Part shown: positions 1 to 8,777 of the stretch, piece by piece
How the letters are laid out: each line of letters opens with the position of its first letter
Numbering within the stretch: position 1 is the stretch's first letter
DNA from: UBA5066 sp048500275
GTDB taxonomy: Bacteria; Acidobacteriota; Thermoanaerobaculia; UBA5066
Reading direction: 5' to 3'
Assembly: GCA_048500275.1 (NCBI GenBank)
Contig: JASNYI010000001.1
Coordinates: 1,674,001-1,738,000 of the forward strand
DNA: 64,000 nt
Program-made: the position numbers and the translations under genes
The notes under the pieces: generated by a model
The model's input: the letters and a program-made list of their open reading frames with translations, nothing else
What the model was told of the DNA's origin: nothing
Database searches by the model: none

Positions 1-673
1 AGCCGCCGACGTTGCGGCGAATGGCCGAGACGAACGGCCGGGCCTGGACGAGGCCGTGCATCGCCCGCTTCGACGCGTCGTCCTCGAAGTGGTAGCCGGT
101 GTTGAAGTGGGTGAACGTGACGCCCGACTCCTCGCGCGCGACCCGCGCGACCTCGACGACGTCCTCGACCTTCTTGGCGAGCTCCTCGTTCTTGCCGACG
201 TTGACGCCGGTCGTGCAGAACTGGCAGTTCGCCGAGGAGGGGGTGTTGTACCAGTACATGCAGGTCTCGGCGAAGTAGACGCCGAGGTAGGTCCCCTGCA
301 GGACGCCGACGCGGGTCATCGGGACGCCGCGCTTCGTCGTCCGCGCGTACCAGCCGGGCGGGTCGGGGAGGCGGACCGGGTAGACGACGTCGGGGAGGCG
401 GGCGTCGCGGACGGCGAACGACTCCCCCTCCTGGTACAGCGTGAGGGGGGACCCGGCGACGAAGGGCTCGTCGAGCGGGACGTTGACCCAGATTCCCTGC
501 CGGGGGGCGGGAATCACGAGCTCGAGGCCCGAGCCGAGGCCGGCGCGGGTGCGGGCGACGCGGCGGGCCTGGACGCCCGCCCTGGCGGAATCGTCGACGA
601 GGAGACCCCGGCAGAAGAGCTCGACCTCGAGCTCGACCGGGTTCCAGGGCTTTTCGAGGCGGGTGGTGGCCAT
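1..673 (-). CDS. Radical SAM-like protein (N-terminal part, runs off the window)
   Basis: About 224 codons are visible; the gene continues past position 1. The start ATG at 673 is followed by MATTRLEKPWNPVELEVEL. About 110 residues of N-terminal domain precede a cysteine cluster (C encoded at 260-262, 224-226 and 215-217), giving CX11CX2C with the local sequence NCQFCTTG. An aromatic residue before the last Cys (QFC) and the position in the protein resemble the [4Fe-4S] site of radical SAM enzymes, although the classic spacing is CX3CX2C. It diverges from an aldo/keto reductase across 102 bases. No Shine-Dalgarno is seen; GACAAT lies 6 bases before the ATG. The substrate cannot be inferred from this part. 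Confidence 0.6.
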   Translation of the reverse strand, partial: MATTRLEKPWNPVELEVELFCRGLLVDDSARAGVQARRVARTRAGLGSGLELVIPAPRQGIWVNVPLDEPFVAGSPLTLYQEGESFAVRDARLPDVVYPVRLPDPPGWYARTTKRGVPMTRVGVLQGTYLGVYFAETCMYWYNTPSSANCQFCTTGVNVGKNEELAKKVEDVVEVARVAREESGVTFTHFNTGYHFEDDASKRAMHGLVQARPFVSAIRRNVGG

Positions 674-763
674 CGGCCGATTGTCGCAGGAGGGGCAAGC
701 CCGGGGCGGACGGGGTCCGGAAGGGGCGCACGGGGGGAAGGGGCAGGCACGCCCCGCGTCCGA

Positions 764-769
764 TATCGT
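764..769 (+). promoter_or_regulatory. -10-like TATCGT of leaderless type
   Basis: TATCGT ends 6 bases before the ATG at 776 and no Shine-Dalgarno is present, so transcription would begin at or next to the start codon. No convincing -35 element is visible. Several other genes in the window show the same arrangement. Confidence 0.45.
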
Positions 770-775
770 CGGGGT

Positions 776-2176
776 ATGAGCGAGGCCCGCCTCCCCGATT
801 CGACCCGTCGCCCGCTGGGAAAGCTCCACGCCCGCGTCTCCCCCGTCGGATTCGGGTGCTACCGGGTGGACGACCGGGTGCCACGGCACCGCGAGGCGCT
901 CCGGCTCGCCCTCACGTCGGGGGTGAACCTCGTCGACACGTCGACGAACTACGGCGACGGCCACAGCGAGCTCCTCGTCGGCAAGGTGCTGAAGGAGCTG
1001 GGCGCCTCGGGGGAGGTCGCACGCGAGGACGTCGTCGTCGTCACGAAGGCGGGGTACGTCCAGGGGCAGAACCTGAAGGAGGCGCTCGACCGGCGGAAGA
1101 TCGGCGACCCCTGGCGGGAGATGACGGAGTACTCCCGCGACTGCTGGCACTGCATCTCCCCGGCCTTCCTGAAGGACCAGCTCTCCGCCTCGCTCGGCCG
1201 GCTCTCGATGCCGCGGGTCGACCTCCTCCTCCTCCACAACCCCGAGTACTTCCTGATGGACGCCGAGCACCGGAACATGCCGCTCGCCGACGCGCGCGAC
1301 ACGTTCTACGACCGGCTGGCCCGCGCCTTCGAGCAGCTCGAGAAGGAGGTCGCCGCCGGCCGGATCGGCGCCTACGGCATCTCCTCGAACACGTTCGTCG
1401 TCCCGCACGGCAAGGCCGACGCCGTCGACCTTCTCCGCGTCCTCGACCTCGCCGGCCCGGGCTTCGCCGCGATCCAGCTCCCGATGAACCCGGTGGAGCT
1501 CGGCGCGCGCGAGCCGATCCACACGGTGGACGGCCGGAGCGTCCTCGACGTGGCGCGCGAGCACGAGCTCGCCGTCCTCGTGAACCGCCCGCTGAACGGG
1601 TTCCGGCAGGGGCGCCTCCACCGCTTCGCGGAGATGGCGGCCCCGTTCGCGACCGTGCCGTCCCCTTCGTCCGATGCCCTCGCCCGGCTGCGGGCCGCGG
1701 AGGAGGAGTTCGCGCAGGCCTTCGCGCCGCGCCTCTCGGTGGAGAACGGGGTCGCCCCGCCGGAGGAGCTGATCGCCGTCTCGCCGCTCCTGACCGAGTT
1801 CGAGAAGCGCGGGCTCGACCTCGCGACGTTCCGCGAAGTCTGGGACGAGGTCGTCGAGCCGCGCAGGACCGAGCTCCTCGGCGAGCTGCGCGAGGTCTTC
1901 GACCGCGACCCCGCCTTCCGCCGCTGGGCCGACGAGTGGGGCGGCGCCCTCCTCGAGGCGGCCTCGGCGCTCGTCGGGAGGCTCCTGCCGAGAGAGGAGG
2001 CGCGCGTCGCCGAGCTCTCGGAGATCGTCACGAAGACGCTCCACGAGTCCCCCGAGGGGACCCTCTCGCAGCGGACCCTCAAGGGGCTGGCCGACGTGCC
2101 GGGCGTGACGTGCGTGCTGCTCGGGATGAGAAGGTCCGGGTACGTGCGCGACGCCGTGGGGGCGTTCGGGGGGTAG
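776..2176 (+). CDS. Aldo/keto reductase family protein
   Basis: The product is 466 aa. The N-terminal half has the aldo/keto reductase TIM-barrel signature: VDTSTNYGDG (catalytic Asp and Tyr), VVTKAGY (catalytic Lys) and LLLLHNP (catalytic His), so an NAD(P)H-dependent oxidoreductase is expected. It is longer than the usual 300-350 aa, with a Glu/Arg-rich helical insertion and C-terminal extension from about residue 290. The extra CWHC motif near residue 122 is unusual. The ATG at 776 is preferred over upstream in-frame starts because those would run antisense through the divergent radical-SAM-like gene. Substrate unknown; a link to that neighbour is possible. Confidence 0.8.
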   Translation: MSEARLPDSTRRPLGKLHARVSPVGFGCYRVDDRVPRHREALRLALTSGVNLVDTSTNYGDGHSELLVGKVLKELGASGEVAREDVVVVTKAGYVQGQNLKEALDRRKIGDPWREMTEYSRDCWHCISPAFLKDQLSASLGRLSMPRVDLLLLHNPEYFLMDAEHRNMPLADARDTFYDRLARAFEQLEKEVAAGRIGAYGISSNTFVVPHGKADAVDLLRVLDLAGPGFAAIQLPMNPVELGAREPIHTVDGRSVLDVAREHELAVLVNRPLNGFRQGRLHRFAEMAAPFATVPSPSSDALARLRAAEEEFAQAFAPRLSVENGVAPPEELIAVSPLLTEFEKRGLDLATFREVWDEVVEPRRTELLGELREVFDRDPAFRRWADEWGGALLEAASALVGRLLPREEARVAELSEIVTKTLHESPEGTLSQRTLKGLADVPGVTCVLLGMRRSGYVRDAVGAFGG

Positions 2177-2611
2177 GGGCGGGGACCGGCCCCCGTCTCC
2201 TTCCTCCCGCGGGCGGGAGGGACATCCCACGGCTCGCTCCTGCGCGCGCGCGACCCGCATCGGTCCCGCTCCGCGGGCCGCCGGCGCGGCCGCGAACTCC
2301 TCGCTGCGCTCGTCAGACAGCGCGGCCGCTTCTCCCGGCGGCCTGCTCGCGGAACCGTGCGGGGCCCCGCGCGTGCTCGGACGCTCGCTCGCGGGACGCC
2401 CCTCCCGCCCGCTCACGTCCCGCGAACCCTCGGGTGCCTCTCCCAAGGGAAAACGAGTCAGTGCCAAGTATGAAATCGTGTTTTAGCACGATTCCGTGCC
2501 ACAGCACGATACCGTGCCAGGCATGAAACCGTGCAGTACTCTCGCAGCGGGCGGCTCGAAGCGCCTCGCAGCCGTGGAATCGGGCGGCGCTTCGCGCACG
2601 GCTCCCGGCGA
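2177..2611. other. Intergenic region without a supportable gene
   Basis: These 435 bases separate the aldo/keto reductase from the convergent kinase. The left part (to about 2450) is extremely GC-rich and holds inverted copies of a GCGGCCGC-containing segment around 2288-2331, with CTCGCTGCGCTCG between them, probably a cruciform or terminator-like structure. The right part contains the AT-richer repeat block annotated separately. No open frame here has a plausible start or recognisable product. Confidence 0.6.
2461..2538. repeat. Short tandem repeat, 17-19 bp units, with internal dyads
   Basis: Four degenerate units follow each other at about 2461-2479, 2480-2497, 2498-2515 and 2516-2532. 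Units 2 and 3 carry GCACGATTCCGTGC and GCACGATACCGTGC, that is GCACG-N4-CGTGC dyads. Unit 4 has the related GCATGAAACCGTGC. AATCGTG and CACGATT (2474-2480 and 2487-2493) form a perfect 7-bp inverted repeat. The block is clearly lower in GC than its surroundings. It could be an operator array, a terminator region or a repeat family member. Confidence 0.6.
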
Positions 2612-5221
2612 TCAGCGGAGCCCCTCGACGAGGTAGAGGTTCGAGAGGGCGCGCGTGACCGTGTAGAACCAGGTCGCTCCGTCGCTCGAGATCACGGGCT
2701 GATAGAGGAGCAGGGCTCCCGCGGGGTCCGGCGGCTGAAGCTCGCGCCACGGGTGTTTCCTGCGGGACGAGAGGTCGTATCTCACGATTCGCGCGAGTCG
2801 CGCCGGCGACGGCACGCGGACGAACAGGGCCTTCCCGTCAGCCGTCCAGGAGAGTGGCACGTCCCCGGCCTCGAGCCCTTCGATGGGCTCGGTCGTTCCG
2901 TCGGCGACGCGGACGAGCACCGGGCCCGCCCCCGTCGTCACCTGAACCGCCGCGACGCGCGTCCCGTCGGGGCTCACGGCGGCGCTCGGCTCGGCGACAC
3001 GGATTCCCTCCGGGGAGAGCGGGCGCGGCGGACCTCCGGCGACGTCCTGGACGAAGAGGCGCACGGGCCTTCCGGCCTCGTTTGCGACGAGGAGGATGCT
3101 CCTCCCATCCGGGAAGAAGGACGCCCAGTGGTAGGTGTCGACTGATCCCCTGTCGAACGTCCTGGTTTCGCCGGGGCCGGTCGGAACGAGCCGGAGGGCG
3201 GAGTCCCCGACGCCCTCGTCCACGAGGGCGAGCGACCCGTCCGGCGAGAGGCCTCGCCCGCGGCCGCTTCCGAGGCGGACGGGCGGCGCACCGTTCGTCC
3301 GACGGACGTACGCCGAACAGCGCGCTCCTCCTCCCTCCCCGAACTCCGTCAGGAGGAGGACCGTGCCGTCCGCGGAAAGACCCGTCACACCCGTCCCGTC
3401 GAGCCAGGACCAGGACTGCTCCGCGGCGTCGCCTCGGCCTCGTCCCCAGACCTCCACGGTCCTGGTGCCCGCCGCCGCGAGGACCCTGCCGTCGGAGAGG
3501 ACGTCGAGGAGATGGACGGGGTGCGATCCGGCGTGGAGGGTCCTGAGCGTCCCGTCCGGCCGGGCCGCGTGCAGTTTTGCACTGCCCCAGACCGTGCCAG
3601 CCGAGAACCAGATCTCCGAGCCGTCGGGCGACCAGCGCACGCCCTGGATGGCCGACCAGCCTCTCGAGAGGATGTGGGCCTTCCCGCCGCGTTCGACGAC
3701 CACGAGCTCCCCGCCTATCGACCCTCGCTTGGGGTGGTGGGCTATCGCCACGCGGTCCCCGTTCGAGGAGACGCTGAGGAACCGGATCCACCCGGCCGTC
3801 TCGAAGAGGACCCTCCCCGGCGGATACTCGAGTCGTTCCCGGCCCTCGACAGCCCGAACGACCGCGAACTCCTTCTCCCCCGGACCCCAGTCTGCCGCCA
3901 GCGCGCCATCGACGACCGGTCGCGGGGGGCCTCCTCCGAGCGGAACGATGGCAAGGAGCGCGGTGTCGAATGCGCGGTCGCTGTTCGGTCCCGGCGACCT
4001 CGAGGGATCCGGAACGAGAACGGCGATTTCGCCGCCTCGGACTGCGACGACCCGTCCTTCGCCCGGCTCGAGAACGCCCGGCGCGGCGGGAGCGTCGAGC
4101 CGAGCGGAGAACAGCTGATCCAGCGCCCGGCCTCCCCACGATGCCGAGTAGGCAAAGCTGAATCCGTCGGGGGTGAAGCGCGCACCACTGACATGCCCGC
4201 TCCGGAACGTGAGTTTCCGGAACGTGGGCATGTCCCGGTTTCGATCGCCTCGATCGTGAGTCACGACGACGTAGAGAGCCATCACGGCTGCGAGGCTCAC
4301 CATGGACGCGACGAGAACGGATGACCTGCGCCGGGTCGCGAATCCCGGAGTCGACCCGATCCTGGTCTCGGTCAGGTGCTGGCGGCAGTTCGCCAGGTCT
4401 CGCGCGAGGTCCCGCGTCGCGGCGTAGCGGTCGGCCGGTTCCTTGGCGAGGAGCCGGTCGAGGATCCAGCGGACGGGAGCGGGGACGTTCGCCCCGAGCG
4501 GCTCGGGCTCGGCGCGGATGATCGCGGTGAGGGTCTCGGCCGACGACGGGCCGCGGAAGGGGCGCTTCCCCGAGAGCATCTCGTAGAGGACGACGCCGAG
4601 CGAGAACTGATCGGAGCCGATGCCGACGGGAAGGCCCTGGGACTGCTCCGGTGACATGTAGGCGACGGTGCCCAGGACGGCGCCGGGCTCTGTCCCGACC
4701 GAGACCGTCGGCGACCGCGTGTCGGCGTCTGCCCGCCATCCCGCGTCGTGCCGCGCGAGGCCGAAGTCGAGGAGCTTCGCCCGGCCGTCCTTCGTCAGGA
4801 TCACATTCTCTGGCTTCACGTCGCGGTGGACGATCCCCTTCTCGTGCGCCGCCGCGAGGGCGTCCGCGAGCTGGGCGGCGACGTCGAGGGCCTTGCGGAG
4901 CGGGAGCGGGCCGCGGAGGAGCGGCGCGCGGAGCGCCTCCCCTTCGAGGAGCTCGGTGACGACGAAGGAGACGCCGTCGATCCGCCCGAAGTCGTGGATC
5001 GCGAGGATGTGCGGGTGCGAGAGCGCCGCCACCGCCTTTGCCTCGTTCTCGAACCGCGCGAGCGCCTTCGGGTCGTCCGAGAGGTGGTCGGGGAGGACCT
5101 TCATCGCCACGTCGCGCGCCAGCCTCGTGTCCCGCGCCCGCCAGACCTCTCCCATCCCTCCCGCGCCGAGAGGTGCGAGGACCTCGTATGGGCCCAGACG
5201 TTTGCCGGGGACGAGAGTCAT
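2612..5221 (-). CDS. Receptor-like Ser/Thr protein kinase with C-terminal beta-propeller (copy 1)
   Basis: The product is 869 aa. Residues about 10-280 are a PknB-type kinase: glycine loop GAGGMGEV (19-26), ATP-binding Lys41, catalytic HRDVKPEN (132-139), DFG (152-154) and MSPEQ in place of APE, so it should be active. One membrane segment lies near 302-321. The remaining ~540 residues repeat a DG-rich pattern (FTPDGFSFAYSA, WSPDGSEIWFSA, FFPDGRSILLVA) typical of WD40/PD40 propeller blades, presumably outside the membrane. A paralogue lies at 6174-8777 with near-identical kinase domain and promoter but a diverged sensor. Start ATG is preceded by a weak AAGGGTG-like site. Confidence 0.93.
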   Translation of the reverse strand: MTLVPGKRLGPYEVLAPLGAGGMGEVWRARDTRLARDVAMKVLPDHLSDDPKALARFENEAKAVAALSHPHILAIHDFGRIDGVSFVVTELLEGEALRAPLLRGPLPLRKALDVAAQLADALAAAHEKGIVHRDVKPENVILTKDGRAKLLDFGLARHDAGWRADADTRSPTVSVGTEPGAVLGTVAYMSPEQSQGLPVGIGSDQFSLGVVLYEMLSGKRPFRGPSSAETLTAIIRAEPEPLGANVPAPVRWILDRLLAKEPADRYAATRDLARDLANCRQHLTETRIGSTPGFATRRRSSVLVASMVSLAAVMALYVVVTHDRGDRNRDMPTFRKLTFRSGHVSGARFTPDGFSFAYSASWGGRALDQLFSARLDAPAAPGVLEPGEGRVVAVRGGEIAVLVPDPSRSPGPNSDRAFDTALLAIVPLGGGPPRPVVDGALAADWGPGEKEFAVVRAVEGRERLEYPPGRVLFETAGWIRFLSVSSNGDRVAIAHHPKRGSIGGELVVVERGGKAHILSRGWSAIQGVRWSPDGSEIWFSAGTVWGSAKLHAARPDGTLRTLHAGSHPVHLLDVLSDGRVLAAAGTRTVEVWGRGRGDAAEQSWSWLDGTGVTGLSADGTVLLLTEFGEGGGARCSAYVRRTNGAPPVRLGSGRGRGLSPDGSLALVDEGVGDSALRLVPTGPGETRTFDRGSVDTYHWASFFPDGRSILLVANEAGRPVRLFVQDVAGGPPRPLSPEGIRVAEPSAAVSPDGTRVAAVQVTTGAGPVLVRVADGTTEPIEGLEAGDVPLSWTADGKALFVRVPSPARLARIVRYDLSSRRKHPWRELQPPDPAGALLLYQPVISSDGATWFYTVTRALSNLYLVEGLR

Positions 5222-5370
5222 GGCGACACCCTTCGGGGGGTCCGGGGGGCGCTCGAAGGCAAGCCCCCCGGCGAGCGGCCGAGGCGTGTCCCGCGAGCGA
5301 GCGGCATCCGGCTCCTCCGCGGTCGTGACGGGGACGTTCCGAAGGGAAAGTCTACGCCCGGGGCGGATGG
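5222..5370 (-). promoter_or_regulatory. Duplicated leader/promoter of kinase copy 1
   Basis: This segment is nearly identical to 8778-8927 upstream of the second kinase. Shared elements, read in the gene direction, are a TAGACT hexamer (5354-5349), the GCTCGCTCGCGGGAC stretch, a CGCCCCCCGGACCCCCCG block and the sequence before the ATG. TAGACT is the likely -10, giving a leader of over 100 bases. The stop codon of hepT (TAG, 5352-5354) lies inside this hexamer. Confidence 0.5.
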
Positions 5371-5732
5371 GCCGGGGAGGGGCTCCCGTGCTGTTCGTCG
5401 TCCAGAGCCGCCTCGAGCTGCCGGATCAGCGGCGGGAGGTTCTCGCCGATCGTCCGGAGGACGATCTCGGGGTCGACGCTCGCGTACGCGTGGATGATCT
5501 CGTTCCGCATACCGACGATCCGGGTCCAGGGGATCTCCGGGTGCAGGATCCGCTCTTCGGGCGGGGTCTGCGCCGCAGCCTCGCCGACGATCTCGAGGAG
5601 CCGCTCGAGGGCGAGCTCTCGCAGCCGATCGGCCTCGAGGTCGGCGACCGTCAGGCCGGCGGCGGCATCGACGGCCTCGCGCGCCGCGTCGAGCATGTGC
5701 CGGAGGCCGAGGAGCGGGTCATGCCGCGTCAT
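5352..5732 (-). CDS. hepT: HepT-type HEPN toxin (DUF86 family)
   Basis: The product is 126 aa from the ATG at 5732. It is an all-helical protein with the RX4HXY motif of HEPN ribonucleases, RNEIIHAY (Arg76, His81, Tyr83). In the known MntA-HepT systems HepT is an RNase toxin that is neutralised when MntA AMPylates the motif tyrosine. The start is chosen because it gives a 14-base overlap with the end of mntA, the usual arrangement; a longer frame to 5759 is possible but adds unlike sequence. The last ~6 codons and the stop lie in the duplicated kinase promoter, so the C-terminus (HPPRA) may be an insertion-junction product. Confidence 0.85.
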   Translation of the reverse strand: MTRHDPLLGLRHMLDAAREAVDAAAGLTVADLEADRLRELALERLLEIVGEAAAQTPPEERILHPEIPWTRIVGMRNEIIHAYASVDPEIVLRTIGENLPPLIRQLEAALDDEQHGSPSPAHPPRA

Positions 5733-6045
5733 GCAGGGGGAGCGCTTCGCGCAGGACACGGTCGCGGAAGTAAAGGCTCAGGGATCGCGGTGTTCGGAGG
5801 TCCACGTTGCGGTCGAAGAGCTTCGAGAGCTCGTCCTTCATCTCGCCGAGCTCGAAGTACCCCGGCGCGCCGCCGGGCTCGAACTCGACGAGAACGTCCA
5901 CGTCGCTCCCGGGGCCGAAGTCTCCGCGGAGGATCGAGCCGAAGAGGGAGAGACGGCGGATTCGATGCCGCCGGCAGAAGTCATCGACCACAGCTCTCGC
6001 GTCGCGGATCCGCTCGAGCGCCGGGTTCTCATGGGCCACTTCCAC
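5719..6045 (-). CDS. mntA: MntA-type nucleotidyltransferase antitoxin
   Basis: The product is 108 aa with the minimal nucleotidyltransferase signature GSX10DXD: Gly36-Ser37, then Asp48 and Asp50 in SDVDVLVEF. In characterised pairs this enzyme transfers AMP to the HepT tyrosine, blocking the toxin. It overlaps hepT by 14 bases, so translation is probably coupled. The start is GTG at 6045, with TAAGAT ending 6 bases upstream and no Shine-Dalgarno, fitting a leaderless message. The pair sits between two paralogous kinase genes, suggesting insertion after (or together with) their duplication. Confidence 0.88.
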   Translation of the reverse strand: MEVAHENPALERIRDARAVVDDFCRRHRIRRLSLFGSILRGDFGPGSDVDVLVEFEPGGAPGYFELGEMKDELSKLFDRNVDLRTPRSLSLYFRDRVLREALPLHDAA

Positions 6046-6051
6046 GGCAGG

Positions 6052-6057
6052 ATCTTA
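6052..6057 (-). promoter_or_regulatory. -10-like TAAGAT for mntA-hepT
   Basis: On the minus strand TAAGAT occupies 6057-6052, leaving 6 bases before the GTG start at 6045. This is the same leaderless geometry as other genes here. No -35 consensus is apparent. Confidence 0.45.
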
Positions 6058-6173
6058 GGGCAGGTCGGAGTCGGCGGCGGTCGCGCCCCGGGCTCTCCCC
6101 GGGTCGCCCCACGACGGGGCTTCCGGCACGGTGTTCTCGGGTGCGCCCGTCTTGCGGCGGCGAGAGCCTCGCC

Positions 6174-8777
6174 TCAGCGCAGCCCCTCGACGAGGAAGAG
6201 ATTCGAGAGGGCGCGAGTCACCGTGTAGAAGTAGATCTCACCGTCCCTCGCTATGACCGGCTGATAGACCAGGCTTGCTCCGGTCGGATCCGCCGGGCGC
6301 AGCTCCTTCCAGAGAGTCTTCTTCCGGGTCGCGAGGTCGAAGCGGACGACGCGGGCGCTCCGTGAGGAGGAAGGCTCTCTCACGAACAACGACTTCCCGT
6401 CCCTCGTCCAGGACAAGGGGACATCACCCGGTCCGAGCCCCTCGATCGTCCGAGCCGTCCCGTCTTCGACGCTCACGAAGACCGGGGTGCCGTCCGCCAC
6501 GGACGTAGCCGCGACGAGGCGGCCGTCGGGGGAGATGGCTTCGCTGGGCTCGCCGACGCGGACTCCTTCCGGCGACAGGGGCGTAGGCAGCCCTGCCGCG
6601 ACGTCCTGAACGAAGAGACGGATCGGCCGATCGGCTTCGTTCCCGACGAGGAGGATTCGCTTCCCGTCCGGGAAGAAGGAGGCCCAATGGAAGGCCGCGA
6701 CCGGGCCTTTCGGGAGAGCCTTCGGCTCCCCGGGGCCTGCCGAGACGAGGAGGAGGCCCGCCTCCGGCTTGCGAACGACGACGAGGGCCAGCGACCCGTC
6801 CGGCGAGAGGCCGCGCGGCCTCCCGGCGCCCAGGCGTACGGGGGCCGTGCCGTCGAAACGACGAAGGTAGGCCGAGCATTCGACACCGCCCCCCACGGAG
6901 AACTCGCCGAAGAGCAGGCTCCTCCCGTCGGTGGAGATCCCGGTCGCCCCCGAGCCGTCGAGCCACGAGTAGGGTCTCTCGATCACGTCGCCCGGGCCGC
7001 GCCCCCAGACTTCGACCGTCGAGGTTCCGCTCGCCAGCAGCGCGCGACCGTCCTTCCGCACGTCCTGAAGCGAGTAGTTGCTCGTCGTCGTGGCCAGGGT
7101 CCGTAGTCTCCCGTCCGGCCGAACGGCGTACAGGTTCTGGTTGCCCCATGGTCGCCCGGCGGTGAACCAGATTTCCGAGGCGTCGGGTGACCACCTCACG
7201 CCCGTGATCTGGGCCCACCCGACCGAAAGGGCCGTGGCTTTCCCTTCCGGGCCGACGACGAGGAGGTCTCCGCCGGGGTAGGTGGGGAGCGGCCAATGGG
7301 TGAATGCCACGAGGTCTCCCCTCGGGGAGACGCTCAGACTCCGGACCCAGCCCGCCGTCTCGAAGAGGACCTTCCCCGGGGGAAACTCGAGCCGGTCTCT
7401 CCTGTCGGTCCTTCGCACGACGGCATGAGTCTTCCCGTCGGGGCTCAGGTCTGCCGCGAGGACGTCCGCGAGGACCGGTCGCGGCGTCCCGCCACCGAGA
7501 GGAACCGTGGCGAGAAGCGAGGCGACTTGGCGAGAAACGCCGGGAGACTCGGCCTGTTCGGGTCGCGGCAGGAGCAGCGCCATCTCGCCTCCCATCGCCG
7601 CCACGACCTGCGCGCCGCCGTACTCCAGCGGCCGCGCCGCCGCGGGCGCATCGAGACGAGCCGAGAACATCCGCGGCCCGGTGTCGCCTTCCCACCATGC
7701 CGTGTAGAGGACGCTGAACCCGTCCGGCGTGAACCTCGCCGCCCCGACGGCTCCTTTCCCGAACGTGAGCTTGTGGAAGGGCGGAGGTGCCGTTGGGCTG
7801 AGACGCCGAGGGAGAAGAAGAGCGGCCGATAGGCATGCCAGCGCAACCAGCCCCCCGGCGATGAGGGCCGGAGCGCGGCGGCTCCCTCGAGCTGGCGAGA
7901 CGGACGAGACGTTCGCCGCCGCCTCGGACAAGTGGCTTCGGCAGTTCTCGAGATCCCGCGCCAGGTCCCGCGTCGCGGCGTAGCGGTCGGCGGGGTCCTT
8001 GGCGAGGAGGCGGTCGAGGATCCAGCGCACGGGAGCCGGGACGTTCGCCCCGAGCGGCTCGGGCTCGGCGCGGATGATCGCCGTGAGCGTTTCGGCGGAG
8101 GACGGGCCGTGAAAGGGCCGCTTCCCCGTCAGCATCTCGTAGAGGACGACGCCGAGGGAGAACTGGTCGGAGCCGATGCCGACGGGCAGGCCGCGGGCCT
8201 GCTCCGGCGACATGTAGGAGATCGTGCCGACGACGGCTCCGGGGTCGGTGTTCCTCGTGACTGTGGGGGCGTGCGAGTCTTCGCCCGACCGGAAGGCCGC
8301 ATCGTGCCGCGCGAGGCCGAAGTCGAGGAGCTTCGCCCGGCCGTCCTTCGACAGGAAGACGTTCTCGGGCTTCACGTCGCGGTGGACGATCCCCTTCTCG
8401 TGCGCCGCGGCGAGGGCGTCGGCGAGCTGGGCGGCGACGTCGAGGGCCTTGCGCAGGGGGAGCGGGCCGCGGAGGAGCGGCACGCGGAGGGTGTCTCCCT
8501 CGAGGAGCTCGGTGACGACGTAGGAGACCCCGTCGATCCGGCCGAAGTCGTGGATGGCCAGGATGTGCGGGTGCGAGAGGGCCGCGACCGCCTTCGCCTC
8601 GCTCTCGAAACGGGCGAGCGCCTTCGGGTCGTCCGAGAGGTGGTCGGGGAGGACCTTCAGCGCGACCTCGCGCGCCAGTCTCGTGTCGCGCGCCCGCCAG
8701 ACCTCCCCCATCCCTCCCGCGCCGAGAGGCGCGAGGACCTCGTACGGGCCCAGACGTTTGCCGGGGACGAGAGTCAT
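6174..8777 (-). CDS. Receptor-like Ser/Thr protein kinase with C-terminal beta-propeller (copy 2)
   Basis: The product is 867 aa and a paralogue of the kinase at 2612-5221. The kinase domain (about residues 10-280) has GAGGMGEV, the VALK lysine, HRDVKPEN and DFG, and differs from copy 1 at only scattered positions. The linker after about residue 285, the membrane segment (ALIAGGLVALACLSAALLL) and the propeller domain are much more diverged. DG-containing blades recur (FTPDGFSVLYTA, LSPDGKTHAVV, FFPDGKRILLVG). The two proteins probably share regulation and intracellular targets but sense different signals. Confidence 0.93.
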   Translation of the reverse strand: MTLVPGKRLGPYEVLAPLGAGGMGEVWRARDTRLAREVALKVLPDHLSDDPKALARFESEAKAVAALSHPHILAIHDFGRIDGVSYVVTELLEGDTLRVPLLRGPLPLRKALDVAAQLADALAAAHEKGIVHRDVKPENVFLSKDGRAKLLDFGLARHDAAFRSGEDSHAPTVTRNTDPGAVVGTISYMSPEQARGLPVGIGSDQFSLGVVLYEMLTGKRPFHGPSSAETLTAIIRAEPEPLGANVPAPVRWILDRLLAKDPADRYAATRDLARDLENCRSHLSEAAANVSSVSPARGSRRAPALIAGGLVALACLSAALLLPRRLSPTAPPPFHKLTFGKGAVGAARFTPDGFSVLYTAWWEGDTGPRMFSARLDAPAAARPLEYGGAQVVAAMGGEMALLLPRPEQAESPGVSRQVASLLATVPLGGGTPRPVLADVLAADLSPDGKTHAVVRRTDRRDRLEFPPGKVLFETAGWVRSLSVSPRGDLVAFTHWPLPTYPGGDLLVVGPEGKATALSVGWAQITGVRWSPDASEIWFTAGRPWGNQNLYAVRPDGRLRTLATTTSNYSLQDVRKDGRALLASGTSTVEVWGRGPGDVIERPYSWLDGSGATGISTDGRSLLFGEFSVGGGVECSAYLRRFDGTAPVRLGAGRPRGLSPDGSLALVVVRKPEAGLLLVSAGPGEPKALPKGPVAAFHWASFFPDGKRILLVGNEADRPIRLFVQDVAAGLPTPLSPEGVRVGEPSEAISPDGRLVAATSVADGTPVFVSVEDGTARTIEGLGPGDVPLSWTRDGKSLFVREPSSSRSARVVRFDLATRKKTLWKELRPADPTGASLVYQPVIARDGEIYFYTVTRALSNLFLVEGLR

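Noticed and set aside
56..775. Extension of the aldo/keto reductase to an upstream in-frame start at 56
   Set aside because: The added 240 residues would be antisense to the radical-SAM-like gene, and the -10-like TATCGT sits just before the ATG at 776.
2461..2538. Tandem units considered as a CRISPR remnant
   Set aside because: Units are 17-19 bases, contiguous with no spacers, and no cas genes are near.
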